A DNA stretch of 46,445 nucleotides, taken from Pseudomonas folii (GTDB taxonomy: Bacteria > Pseudomonadota > Gammaproteobacteria > Pseudomonadales > Pseudomonadaceae). The stretch spans positions 1 through 46,445 of the forward strand of contig NZ_JACONW010000029.1 of the NCBI RefSeq assembly GCF_014357575.1, in the 5' to 3' direction. The position numbers and the translations under genes were made by a program. Positions 1 through 8,352 of this stretch are shown piece by piece; position 1 is the first letter of the stretch; every line of letters starts with the position of its first letter. The notes under the pieces were generated by a model. The model was not told where the DNA came from. It worked only from the letters and a program-made list of their open reading frames with translations, and did not search any database.

Positions 1-67
1 TCACTCCTACAGGGTGCATGTTTGCTTCGCGACGGCGTGGTGTCACTGATACAGCGAAACCGGTGAC

Positions 68-141
68 CTGTAGGAGCTGCCGAAGGCTGCGATCGCGGTG
101 TGTCAGGAGAAACGCTTCGCAGCCTTCGGCAGCTCCTACAG
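68..141. repeat. REPIN (paired REP palindromes)
   Basis: Two perfectly complementary 25-bp arms, 68-92 and 117-141, enclose a 24-bp loop. Each arm carries the GTAGGAGCTGCCGAAGGCTG core typical of Pseudomonas REP sequences. It lies just beyond the stop codon of the LysR gene that ends at 152, the usual extragenic position for such elements. Confidence 0.9.
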
Positions 142-151
142 AAAATGCATT

Positions 152-1111
152 TCAATCCAGCTGTTTGCATGTTGTTTGATGAGACGCGTGCGCCTTCAAA
201 CTCGAGGGTGGTGCCAGCTCAACGGTGCGGCAGTAATCCATGAACAATCGGGTCGCCCGCGTTGGCTGATTATTGCGCAGGTACGCCATTACCAGGGTCG
301 AAGCGGGCATGTCGTCTTCGATATCAAGCTGTGCCAGAAGCTCGCCGTCGTAGGTCATGTTGGTGCAAGGCCGCGTGACCAGCACCGAAAACCCCAGCCC
401 CTGGCCGACCATGCAGCGCACCATTTCAATCGAGGGTGAGCTGTAAGCCACCACCGGCGCATAACCTTTCTCGGTAAAGATATCCATGAAGTAGGTTCTG
501 CTGGGCACGGCGTCCAGCAGGATCATGGGCTCCTGGCTCAACTCGCGCAGTGTCACCGTTTTCTGTTGAGCAAGGGGGTGCGCGGCTGGCAGTAATGCGT
601 AGGGCTTGTGCGGAGCGTTCAATGCTTCTTTGTGGATCGTCGCGCCCAGCTCCAGATCGTACAGGAAGGCCAGGTCGAAGCGGCCGCGGTGCAGCCCATG
701 CATCAGCTCGTGCTGTTCCCCGTCGCAGAGTTGAATGGTTACGTCGGGATAAAGCTGCTTGAAGCCAGCAACGAGTCTGGGCATATACAGCGGCGCGGCT
801 GATTCAAAACAGCCCAATGCGATAGTGCCCGATACATTCTTGCTCTCGGCGCGAGAATCCTGTTCCAGTTCTTCCGACAGTCGTAATAACTCTTTAGCCT
901 TTTCGTAGACTTTCCCGCCACCGGAAGTCAGGGAAACACCCTGCGCATGGTGCCGTACAAACAGCGGTTGATTAAACGCCTCTTCGAGATTTTTTATGGC
1001 GACGGAAATAGAAGGCTGTGAGATATGCAGTTGTCGCGACGCCTCGGCAATACTGTCCATTTCTACGGCAGTGACAAAGTATTTAAGCTGTTTCAACGTG
1101 AAATGCGTCAC
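152..1111 (-). CDS. LysR-family transcriptional regulator
   Basis: A LysR-type DNA-binding regulator of about 319 residues, the normal length for the family. The N-terminal winged helix-turn-helix covers roughly residues 1-65 and contains the signature SIAEASRQLHISQPSIS. A periplasmic-binding-protein-like effector domain follows from about residue 95. I place the start at a GTG at 1111 because GAGG sits about 6-8 bases upstream; an in-frame GTG at 1129 would add six residues and lacks such a site. The gene diverges from the importer and catabolic cluster starting at 1578, the classic arrangement for a LysR activator and its target operon. I infer that it controls that cluster and senses its substrate or an intermediate. 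The effector is unknown. Confidence 0.9.
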   Translation of the reverse strand: MTHFTLKQLKYFVTAVEMDSIAEASRQLHISQPSISVAIKNLEEAFNQPLFVRHHAQGVSLTSGGGKVYEKAKELLRLSEELEQDSRAESKNVSGTIALGCFESAAPLYMPRLVAGFKQLYPDVTIQLCDGEQHELMHGLHRGRFDLAFLYDLELGATIHKEALNAPHKPYALLPAAHPLAQQKTVTLRELSQEPMILLDAVPSRTYFMDIFTEKGYAPVVAYSSPSIEMVRCMVGQGLGFSVLVTRPCTNMTYDGELLAQLDIEDDMPASTLVMAYLRNNQPTRATRLFMDYCRTVELAPPSSLKAHASHQTTCKQLD

Positions 1112-1577
1112 TGAGTACCTCGTCGGCACACGGCCATGAGCGGAATTAGCTGAATAGCTTTTACCTATGCTTAGCGAGGAGCATGCCAGATGCCAGGATT
1201 CGTCCTGGTTCGGTTATTGGGCCGGCAGTTGATCTTTTTTATCAGTCTGCAACTCAATTAATCCATCGCTCTGTACGGCCCACAGAATGAGGGTTTCGCA
1301 CTGAAAGTGAGCGAACCAAAGCGAGGGAAACGGTTACCGCCCTAAAAATGTGCGGCATGTTCGGCGCAGGGTAAATAGTTTCGCCTTCCGCCTGCATTGA
1401 GTATGCATCCCGCCGGTTCTGCTTAGGATTTTCCTACGCTATGAGCCAAAACTTACTATTGGGTCGTTCGACGAAACTTCGCTCATGATGGCCTCAGAAG
1501 GGAGAGCGGGGCAGCGCTCAATATTCAACTTGCATTGGATATCACCCGCCACTGTTACTTAGCCGAGCGAGCCGACG
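1112..1577. other. Divergent intergenic control region, no gene
   Basis: 466 bases between the LysR gene and the importer operon, presumably holding both promoters and the LysR operator. The only structure I noticed is a weak inverted repeat, TGAT at 1230-1233 against ATCA at 1241-1244, with looser flanking pairing (GCAG / CTGC) and a run of six T in the loop. I cannot single out a convincing T-N11-A box. No open reading frame here has coding character. Confidence 0.4.
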
Positions 1578-3098
1578 ATGACGTTTGACTGGAAATACAT
1601 GTTTAGCCTGTTCAGCGATACCGAGTTCTGGATGGCAACGTGGACCGTCATACAACTCAGTACATTGACATGGCTTATCAGCATTGTTCTGGGCTTCGTC
1701 GTGGCGCTGGCCAAACAGTCTTCCAACCCGCTGATCAACTTGCCTGCCCGTGGCTATATCTGGTTATTCCGTAGCGTGCCTTTGCTGGTGCTGCTGATAT
1801 TTGTCTACAACTTGCCACAGGCTTTGCCCGCCACATCGGCGGTGCTGGCCAACCCGTTCTGGGCAGGCCTTATTGCACTGGTGTTGTGTGAAACCGCTTA
1901 CGTCGCGGAAATCCATCGCGGCGGGTTGTTGTCGATTGCCAAAGGGCAAAGTGAAGCGGCCAGAGCATTGGGGTTGCGCTTTGTCGGTACGCAGTGGCGG
2001 ATTGTGATCCCGCAGGCGCTGCGGGTGGCTTTGCCGTCCCTGACCAACGAATACATTTCAATCGTAAAGCTAAGTTCGCTGGTGTCGGTGATCTCGCTGA
2101 CCGAAATCCTGATGGTGGGGCAGCGTCTGTATTCGCAGAACTTTCTGGTCATGGAAACCATGGCGGCAGTCGCGTTTTATTACGTGCTGATCGTTACCGT
2201 GTTCGACTTCCTGCTCAAGCGGCTGGAGCGTTATCTGGATGTCACTCAGCGCAAAGTGGTGCGTGAGCCTGACGCTGAAATGCTCCAGCTCGCCACTCAG
2301 GATCGTGCCGTCATTGCCCGCCCTGTCTCCGACTTCGCAGGCCCGGCACTTCAGGCCACCAAATTACACAAGGCCTACAACGACATCGAAGTGCTGGGTG
2401 CCGTCAGTCTGCAGATTCATCCCGGCGAAGTGGTGTCGGTGATCGGGCCGTCGGGTTCAGGCAAGACCACTTTGATTCGTCTGCTCAACGGCCTTGAGCA
2501 AATCGATAACGGGGATATCAGGATCAACGGCGAACCGTTCATTCACCTGGTTCGCCAAGGTGCTCAACCGCCGCGCTACGTCGAGCATACAGAGCATCGT
2601 CTGAACATCGGCATGGTGTTCCAGAGCTTCAACCTGTTTCCGCACCTGACTGTGCTCGACAACTTGCTGCTGGCTCCGCGTTATCACCGCCTGGCTTCAG
2701 CGCAGGAACTGAAGCAGCAAGCGTATGAGCTACTGCACAAGGTCGGCATGCTGGAACACGCCTGGAAATATCCACATCAGTTGTCCGGCGGGCAACAGCA
2801 GCGTGTAGCGATTGCTCGTGCGTTGATGATGCGTCCGCAGATCATGCTGTTCGACGAGCCGACATCAGCACTCGACCCAGAGAAGGTCAACGAGGTGCTG
2901 CAGGTGATCGAAACCCTGGCGAAGGAGGGCATCACCATGGTCATCGTGACCCATGAGATGAACTTCGCCTTCAAGGTCTCTGATCGAATCGTATTCATGG
3001 AGAAAGGCCGGGTGGTGTGCGATGACAGCCCGCAGGCACTGCGCGATGGACAGCACCCGCGAGTGGAAGCTTTTCTGAAAGATGTTTCGTTGGCTTGA
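1578..3098 (+). CDS. Polar amino-acid ABC importer, fused permease and ATPase
   Basis: An inner-membrane importer subunit of 506 residues joining two normally separate proteins. Residues 1-215 are a HisM/GlnP-type permease with several membrane helices and the cytoplasmic coupling loop around EAARALGLRF (about 126-135). Residues 250-506 are a GlnQ/HisP-type ATPase: Walker A GPSGSGKT at 290-297, signature LSGGQQQ from 402, Walker B LFDEP with D426-E427, and the H-loop histidine at 459. Polar amino-acid importers often use two permeases, but here one permease would form a homodimer carrying its own ATPases. The matching periplasmic binding protein is probably the product of 4054-4887, two genes downstream. 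Substrate is unknown; an amino acid or amino-acid derivative is likely. It leads the operon and diverges from the LysR gene. Confidence 0.92.
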   Translation: MTFDWKYMFSLFSDTEFWMATWTVIQLSTLTWLISIVLGFVVALAKQSSNPLINLPARGYIWLFRSVPLLVLLIFVYNLPQALPATSAVLANPFWAGLIALVLCETAYVAEIHRGGLLSIAKGQSEAARALGLRFVGTQWRIVIPQALRVALPSLTNEYISIVKLSSLVSVISLTEILMVGQRLYSQNFLVMETMAAVAFYYVLIVTVFDFLLKRLERYLDVTQRKVVREPDAEMLQLATQDRAVIARPVSDFAGPALQATKLHKAYNDIEVLGAVSLQIHPGEVVSVIGPSGSGKTTLIRLLNGLEQIDNGDIRINGEPFIHLVRQGAQPPRYVEHTEHRLNIGMVFQSFNLFPHLTVLDNLLLAPRYHRLASAQELKQQAYELLHKVGMLEHAWKYPHQLSGGQQQRVAIARALMMRPQIMLFDEPTSALDPEKVNEVLQVIETLAKEGITMVIVTHEMNFAFKVSDRIVFMEKGRVVCDDSPQALRDGQHPRVEAFLKDVSLA

Positions 3099-3131
3099 AA
3101 CCTTAATGTTTTGTTTGCAGGGGAGAAGAAC

Positions 3132-4004
3132 ATGATCGAGCAATGGCAGATCGACCAGTTTCACGCGCAGGGTTTTCTGGTCGTTGAGGGCGTGCTGGCA
3201 GCCGACGAAGTGGCGGCGCTGCAGCATGACTTCGACCAGTGGGTGGAAGACAGCCGCAGCCAAGACTGTGCGTGGGGCCAGACGCTGGACGGTCGGCCGC
3301 GTTTTGATATTGAAAGCGACCATCGCCCGGATCATCCATCGCTGCGTCGCGTGACCTCGCCAACGGAAATCTCTCCGGCCTACCAACAGACTGCCTTCCA
3401 GTCGCGCATGGCGGCCATTGCTGCGCAGCTGATTGGTGGCAACGGCACGCGCTTTCATCACAGCAAGATCAACTCAAAATTGCCGCACACCGCCACTCAG
3501 GTGAAGTGGCATCAAGACTTCCTGTTCACGCCGCACAGCAACGATGACCTGGTGACTGCATTGCTGATGGTCAGTGACGTGACACCCGAAAATGGCCCGC
3601 TGAATGTCGTGCCGGGCAGTCATAAGGGCGAGCTTTGGTCCCATTGGCAGAACGGGCGTTTCACGGGGGCAGTGGAAGACGCGGTTGTTGAAGAGCATTG
3701 CCAGCAACCGGTGGCCTGTTATGGACCTTCGGGCTCGGTGTGCTTCATGCACACCCGATTGCTGCATGCCTCAAGCCCGAATGAAACCGAGTTCCCGCGC
3801 ACATTGTTCATCAGCGTGTACGCCGCAGAAGACGCGTTGCCCTTCGGGGAGAACCCGCTGCCCAGCGAACACACCGGTTTGATGGTGGCGGGACATGAAA
3901 GCGGTCTGGTGCGCAGCACCGCGAACCAGATCCGTCTGCCGCAGAAACCCAAGGGGGCTTCGTTTTTTGTGCAGCAGGCCGGAAGCGACTTGGCCACTGC
4001 CTGA
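3132..4004 (+). CDS. Phytanoyl-CoA dioxygenase (PhyH) family oxygenase
   Basis: Predicted cytoplasmic non-heme Fe(II)/2-oxoglutarate-dependent oxygenase, 290 residues from the ATG at 3132, which follows a strong AGGGGAG site; an in-frame TTG at 3111 lies before that site and is not the likely start. The facial-triad motif HxD is visible as WHQD (H127, D129). The distal histidine is H212 in LLHASSPN, and the following PRTLF arginine (about 222) fits the 2-oxoglutarate-binding residue. Family members hydroxylate small molecules, including ectoine (EctD) and secondary-metabolite precursors. It sits between the importer and its binding protein, so I infer that it hydroxylates the imported compound or a product of it, perhaps preparing it for the downstream aldolase-like or monooxygenase steps. 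Confidence 0.88.
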   Translation: MIEQWQIDQFHAQGFLVVEGVLAADEVAALQHDFDQWVEDSRSQDCAWGQTLDGRPRFDIESDHRPDHPSLRRVTSPTEISPAYQQTAFQSRMAAIAAQLIGGNGTRFHHSKINSKLPHTATQVKWHQDFLFTPHSNDDLVTALLMVSDVTPENGPLNVVPGSHKGELWSHWQNGRFTGAVEDAVVEEHCQQPVACYGPSGSVCFMHTRLLHASSPNETEFPRTLFISVYAAEDALPFGENPLPSEHTGLMVAGHESGLVRSTANQIRLPQKPKGASFFVQQAGSDLATA

Positions 4005-4053
4005 GACTTGAACCGCAATTGCCTGAACCCTACTGACTCCACGAGGAATACTT

Positions 4054-4887
4054 ATGAAGCTATCCCGTCTGTTCGTTCGTCCCGCTGCGATGGTTGTACT
4101 AGGCGCTGCGGTTGCCATGGCTTCATCAATGGCCTCGGCTTTCCAGCAGCCAGGCAAGATCATTGCCGGATCCGACATGACGTTCTATCCGTATGAGTAC
4201 ATGGACAAAAACCAACCGGCAGGCTTCGACATCGAGTTCCTGGATGGTCTGGCTAAGGTCATGGGGATGAAGGCTGAGAATCTCGACACCCGTTTCCCCA
4301 ACCTGATCGGCGGGCTGCAAGGCGGCCGGTTTGATATCACCAACTCGTCGATGTACATCACCGCTGACCGCCTGAAAGTCATCGACATGATCCCTTACCT
4401 GAAAAGCGGGGAGTCGATTCTGGCGGTCAAGGGCAGCGCGTATCAGCCAAAGACCCCGGAAGATTTCTGTGGCCACAAGATCGGCTCCATGGCCGCCACG
4501 TCCTGGCTGCAACAACTGCAGAAACTGTCCACCGACTACTGCGTAAAGAACGGCCTGCCGCCTATCGCGATCAGTGAATACGGGACTGATCCGCAAACCA
4601 CCCAGGCCATGCTCGCGCACGCGGTTGAAGCGCAGATCACCGACGCTGCTGTGGCGCGGGGCGTGGTTGAAAAACTCGGTAACCGGGTGGTGATTTCATC
4701 CGAGACGTTGATTTATCCGGTACTCAACGGCTTCGGCGTGAAAAAAGGCAACGATGTCGTCCGTAATGCGTTGATTGAAGGGCTAGAGAAGTACAGCAAA
4801 ACACCGGAGTACAAGGCTTTGCTGGACAAGTACAAGTTCCAGGCACCGACAGCCGATGACATTGCAGCGCTGATGCCCAAGCCCTGA
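4054..4887 (+). CDS. Periplasmic amino-acid-type substrate-binding protein
   Basis: A secreted solute-binding protein of 277 residues in the HisJ/GlnH family. It has a signal peptide with a positive N-terminus, a hydrophobic stretch and a likely cleavage after ASA at about residue 29. The mature protein opens with the family pattern GKIIAGSDMTFYPYEYMD and contains AGFDIEFLDGLAKVMG. It is expected to deliver ligand to the fused importer encoded at 1578-3098. The gene starts 50 bases after the dioxygenase stop and is followed at once by a REPIN, which may stabilise the upstream mRNA or lower transcription into the aldolase gene; that role is inference. Confidence 0.92.
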   Translation: MKLSRLFVRPAAMVVLGAAVAMASSMASAFQQPGKIIAGSDMTFYPYEYMDKNQPAGFDIEFLDGLAKVMGMKAENLDTRFPNLIGGLQGGRFDITNSSMYITADRLKVIDMIPYLKSGESILAVKGSAYQPKTPEDFCGHKIGSMAATSWLQQLQKLSTDYCVKNGLPPIAISEYGTDPQTTQAMLAHAVEAQITDAAVARGVVEKLGNRVVISSETLIYPVLNGFGVKKGNDVVRNALIEGLEKYSKTPEYKALLDKYKFQAPTADDIAALMPKP

Positions 4888-4907
4888 TTGCGCGTTAAAA
4901 AACACGG

Positions 4908-4993
4908 CCCCGGTAGGAGCCAACTTGTTGGCGAGACGTCGGACTTGCATAGCCTGATGATCCGCCTCGCCAACAAGTTGGCTCCTACCGGGG
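4908..4993. repeat. REPIN, perfect 28-bp arms
   Basis: Arms 4908-4935 and 4966-4993 are exact reverse complements around a 30-bp loop. They carry the GTAGGAGCCAACTTGTTGGC core common in Pseudomonas genomes. The element lies inside the catabolic operon, between the binding-protein stop at 4887 and the aldolase start at 5044. Its transcript would form a very stable hairpin that could split the operon into separately stable mRNA segments. Confidence 0.93.
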
Positions 4994-5043
4994 ATGTATT
5001 TCAACCCGATGATTTATGCGTTGTTGGCAGGAGTATTTTGAAC

Positions 5044-5775
5044 ATGGCCCTTAACTTCGAGGAGCAGACGCGTCTGGATCTGGCGGCGACCTTTCGCATC
5101 ATTGCCCACCTGGGTATGCATGAGGCGGTGGCCAACCATTTCAGCGCGGCCATTTCAGCTGACGGAAAGCAGTTTCTGCTGAATCCGAAGTGGAAGCATT
5201 TCTCGCGCTTGCGTGCCAGTGATCTGCTGCTGCTCGATGCCGATGATCAAGACGCCGCGCAACGACCGGGTGTGGATGCGACAGCATGGTCCATTCATGG
5301 ACAGATGCACCAACGCCTGCCTGAAGCCCGCGTGGTTCTGCATCTGCATCCGGTCTACACCACCGCGGTGGCGTGTCTGGCTAAGCCACACATTCCGGCA
5401 ATCGATCAGAACACAGCGCGTTATTTCAACCGGGTGGCGATAGACGAGCTTTACGGCGGTATGGCCGATACCACCGCTGAAGGTGCTCGCCTGGTCGGGC
5501 TGCTGGATGGGAAAAGCCGCCTGTTGATGGGTAACCATGGCGTGATGGTCACTGCGCCGACGGTAGGTGAGGCATTCGACGACATCTGGACTCTGGAAAG
5601 GGCCTGCCAGATTCTGGTCACGGCCTGGTCCACAGGTCAGCCATTGAAGACACTGCCGGACGATGTCGCGGAGAAGACAGCCCGGGACTGGGAGAAGATC
5701 ACTGATTTCTCGCAGCAGCATTTCGAAGAAATGAAGTGGCTGATGCTTCAGGCGGACCCTTCACTGGCCGACTGA
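5044..5775 (+). CDS. Class II aldolase/adducin family protein
   Basis: Predicted zinc-dependent aldolase or decarboxylase-like enzyme of 243 residues, cytoplasmic. The metal ligands of the L-fuculose-1-phosphate aldolase family are visible: LHLHP with H100 and H102, and H165 in GNHGVM. Start is the ATG at 5044, preceded by GGCAGGAG; the open frame runs further upstream only through the REPIN, which is not coding. Members of this branch cleave or decarboxylate hydroxylated carbon skeletons, often without a phosphate group. Placed downstream of a hydroxylating dioxygenase, it could split the hydroxylated product. That pairing is inference, and the substrate is not known. Confidence 0.88.
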   Translation: MALNFEEQTRLDLAATFRIIAHLGMHEAVANHFSAAISADGKQFLLNPKWKHFSRLRASDLLLLDADDQDAAQRPGVDATAWSIHGQMHQRLPEARVVLHLHPVYTTAVACLAKPHIPAIDQNTARYFNRVAIDELYGGMADTTAEGARLVGLLDGKSRLLMGNHGVMVTAPTVGEAFDDIWTLERACQILVTAWSTGQPLKTLPDDVAEKTARDWEKITDFSQQHFEEMKWLMLQADPSLAD

Positions 5776-5902
5776 CCCAAACACGATACTGACTGTATAC
5801 GCGTCTGCGGATGCCGTAGGGCTTCTTGCGCCTGCGCGCTGACATTTTCGTTATTTTTTACTGCGTCAACCCGCCACAAAGGGCGTGTTGAAGGATGCCA
5901 GG

Positions 5903-7192
5903 ATGACCGAACACATCACAGAAATTGACACGCTCGTCGTAGGAGCAGGGCAGGCCGGTGTGGCCATGAGTGAACACCTGAGCCGGCTGGGCATTGCGCA
6001 TCTGGTACTGGAAAAACACCGCGTAGCCGAAGCGTGGCGCAGCGGCCGCTGGGATTCGCTGGTCGCCAATGGACCGGCCTGGCATGACCGGTTTCCGGGA
6101 CTTGAGTTCGACATGGACCCGGACGGGTTTGCCGGTAAAGAACAGGTCGCTGACTACTTCGAACGCTATGCACGCAAATTCAACGCGCCAATCAAGACCG
6201 GCGTTGAGGTCAAACGTGTGACCCGCAACGTGGAGCGTGCCGGTTTCACTGTGGAGACCAGCGCGGGTACTTACATCGTCAATCATCTTGTGTCTGCGAC
6301 CGGCCCGTTTCAGAACCCCGTCATTCCATCGATTGCGCCCACGGATGACGCGCTGCACCAGATCCACTCGGCGCAGTACTTCAACCCTCAGCAGTTACCT
6401 GACGGCGCTGTATTGGTGGTCGGGGCGGGCTCGTCCGGTGTGCAGATCGCCGACGAATTGCAGCGTTCCGGCCGTCAGGTCTACTTGTCGGTCGGGCCTC
6501 ATGATCGTCCACCACGAGCCTACCGCGGCCGTGATTTCTGCTGGTGGCTTGGCGTATTAGGGCTGTGGGACAGCGAGACTGTGCAGCCCGGAAAAGAGCA
6601 CGTAACGATTGCTGTCAGTGGTGCCCGAGGCGGTCACACCGTTGATTTTCGGCGCCTGGCTCAGGCGGGAATGATGCTGGTCGGTCTGACGGAAAGCTTC
6701 GCCGAGGGCAAAGTGCGTTTCCAGAATGATCTCGTCGAAAACCTCGATCGCGGCGACGAGAACTACCTGTCGTTGCTCGATGCCGCCGATGCGTATGCCC
6801 GTCGAAATGGTCTGGATTTGCCACTGGAACCCTCAGCACGTGAGCGCGTAGCTGACGCGGCATGTATCACTCATCCGCTGCGTGAGCTCGATCTGGCTGA
6901 GGCCGGTATCAGCTCCATCATCTGGGCCACGGGTTATTCCCAGGATTACAGCTGGCTGCAGGTCGATGCATTCGACACCCGAGGCAAGCCCTTGCATCAG
7001 CGCGGGGTCTCCATTGAGCAAGGTCTGTATTTCGTAGGTCTGCCCTGGCTGTCGCGACGCGGCTCGGCGTTCATTTGGGGCGTGTGGCATGACGCCAAAC
7101 ATGTCGCTGATCAAATCGCCACTCAGCACAAGTATCGCGCGTATGACCAGGGCAAGCGTGCAGCCCCCGAAGTTCGGTTGCGCAACGTTTAA
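5903..7192 (+). CDS. Flavin-containing monooxygenase-like oxidoreductase
   Basis: A two-dinucleotide-binding-domain flavoprotein of 429 residues (CzcO/FMO-like). An N-terminal FAD-binding Rossmann motif GAGQAG occurs near residues 14-19, and a second GAGSSG motif, expected for NADPH, lies mid-protein within VLVVGAGSSGVQ. WATGYSQDY near the C-terminus resembles the ATG motif of N-hydroxylating and FMO-type enzymes. Such enzymes oxygenate nitrogen or sulfur atoms of soft nucleophiles. Start chosen at ATG 5903 rather than the upstream GTG 5885; AAGGATGCCAGG precedes it. It belongs to the same-strand catabolic cluster, 127 bases after the aldolase gene and 54 before the Rid gene. Confidence 0.88.
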   Translation: MTEHITEIDTLVVGAGQAGVAMSEHLSRLGIAHLVLEKHRVAEAWRSGRWDSLVANGPAWHDRFPGLEFDMDPDGFAGKEQVADYFERYARKFNAPIKTGVEVKRVTRNVERAGFTVETSAGTYIVNHLVSATGPFQNPVIPSIAPTDDALHQIHSAQYFNPQQLPDGAVLVVGAGSSGVQIADELQRSGRQVYLSVGPHDRPPRAYRGRDFCWWLGVLGLWDSETVQPGKEHVTIAVSGARGGHTVDFRRLAQAGMMLVGLTESFAEGKVRFQNDLVENLDRGDENYLSLLDAADAYARRNGLDLPLEPSARERVADAACITHPLRELDLAEAGISSIIWATGYSQDYSWLQVDAFDTRGKPLHQRGVSIEQGLYFVGLPWLSRRGSAFIWGVWHDAKHVADQIATQHKYRAYDQGKRAAPEVRLRNV

Positions 7193-7246
7193 GGTTGATC
7201 GTCTTTGATCGGGCGCAAGTCGCCCCAGTGCTTACAGGAGATTTAC

Positions 7247-7663
7247 ATGGCTACGCCGACCCACACACGTATTCGTATGTTCAATACCAAAGACACTTAC
7301 CCTAACCAGAGTCTGGACAACGACCTTTGCCAGGCGGTGCGTGCCGTTAACACCGTGTACGTGCGAGGTCAGGTTGGCACCGACTTCGAGGGTAACCTGA
7401 TCGGCCTCGGCGACCCCGGCGCTCAAGCGCATCAGGCCATGAAGAACGTCAAACAGTTGCTGGAGGAGGCGGGCAGCGACCTGTCGCATATCGTCAAGAC
7501 CACCACCTACATCATTGATCCACGTTACCGCGAGCCGGTTTATCACGAAGTGGGCAAGTGGCTTAAAGGGGTATTCCCTATTTCCACCGGGCTGGTGGTC
7601 TCTGCACTGGGTCAGCCGCAGTGGCTGATGGAAATCGACGTGATCGCCGTTATTCCCGAATAA
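7247..7663 (+). CDS. Rid-family (YjgF/YER057c/UK114) protein lacking the catalytic Arg
   Basis: A small trimeric-fold protein of 138 residues from ATG 7247, preceded by CAGGAG. Family features include the EEAGSDLSHIVKTTTYI segment and the C-terminal MEIDVIAV strand. Canonical RidA hydrolyses reactive enamines/imines using an arginine in the PARxxV motif (Arg105). Here the aligned stretch reads PISTGLVV, with serine at position 113 where arginine is expected, so it resembles the Arg-less Rid subfamilies, which do not show imine deaminase activity. It probably binds or processes a different intermediate of this cluster. It sits 11 bases before the DUF1028 gene, suggesting coupled expression. 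Confidence 0.92.
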   Translation: MATPTHTRIRMFNTKDTYPNQSLDNDLCQAVRAVNTVYVRGQVGTDFEGNLIGLGDPGAQAHQAMKNVKQLLEEAGSDLSHIVKTTTYIIDPRYREPVYHEVGKWLKGVFPISTGLVVSALGQPQWLMEIDVIAVIPE

Positions 7664-7674
7664 GGACTTTCGTC

Positions 7675-8352
7675 ATGACTTTTTCCATCGCCGCACGTTG
7701 CGCCGAAACTGGCCAGTTGGGTATCGCCATCAGCTCTTCGAGCATTGCCGTGGGTGCACGTTGCCCTTGGCTGCGTGCCGGGGTTGGTGCGGTGTCTTCG
7801 CAAAATATCACGCTGCCAGCCCTGGGGCCGCAAGCCCTGGACCTGATAGAGCAGGGCGCCACACCTGCACATGCGCTTGAACAGTTATGGGTGGATCAAA
7901 GGTTCAGTGAGTACCGGCAGATCACGGCGATCGATCACCTTGGGCGCGTCGCGCATTTCAGCGGTAGCAAAACGCTTGGAATTCACAATGCCGTCGGCGG
8001 GGAACAGTGCGTGGCAGCTGGCAACATGCTGGCTACCCCGGAAGTGATCGAAGCGATGGTCAAGACCTTTGAGCAGGCCTCAGGACACCTTGCCGAGCGC
8101 CTGCTACTGGCCATGCGTGCGGGGCAGGCGGCGGGTGGAGAAGCCGGGCCAGTGCATTCGGCAGCGCTGAAGGTGGTAGCCGATCTGCCCTGGCCCATTG
8201 TTGACTTGCGTGTGGATTGGGCCGAGCACGACCCGATCAATGTGTTGGATGGCTTGTGGCAGGCCTATCAGCCGCAGCTGCAGGATTATCTCGACCGCGC
8301 CCTGAACCCTGCCGGCGCGCCAGGGTATGGCGTACCAGGAGATGATCGATGA
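7675..8352 (+). CDS. DUF1028 family protein
   Basis: A 225-residue cytoplasmic protein beginning MTFSIAARCAETGQLGIAIS, the hallmark opening of DUF1028. I also see the conserved QNITLPALGP stretch and a later AGNMLA segment. The family is thought to have an Ntn-hydrolase-like fold, although its reaction is not established to my knowledge. Members often sit beside Rid proteins and amidohydrolases. Here the gene follows the Rid gene by 11 bases and its stop overlaps the start of the M20 hydrolase by 4 bases (8349-8352), so the three are almost certainly co-translated. I infer an amide- or peptide-bond hydrolysis step, unproven. Confidence 0.9.
   Translation: MTFSIAARCAETGQLGIAISSSSIAVGARCPWLRAGVGAVSSQNITLPALGPQALDLIEQGATPAHALEQLWVDQRFSEYRQITAIDHLGRVAHFSGSKTLGIHNAVGGEQCVAAGNMLATPEVIEAMVKTFEQASGHLAERLLLAMRAGQAAGGEAGPVHSAALKVVADLPWPIVDLRVDWAEHDPINVLDGLWQAYQPQLQDYLDRALNPAGAPGYGVPGDDR

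Noticed and set aside
2865..3461. Long minus-strand frame across the ATPase and dioxygenase genes
   Set aside because: Shadow of two well-supported plus-strand genes, with no motif of its own.
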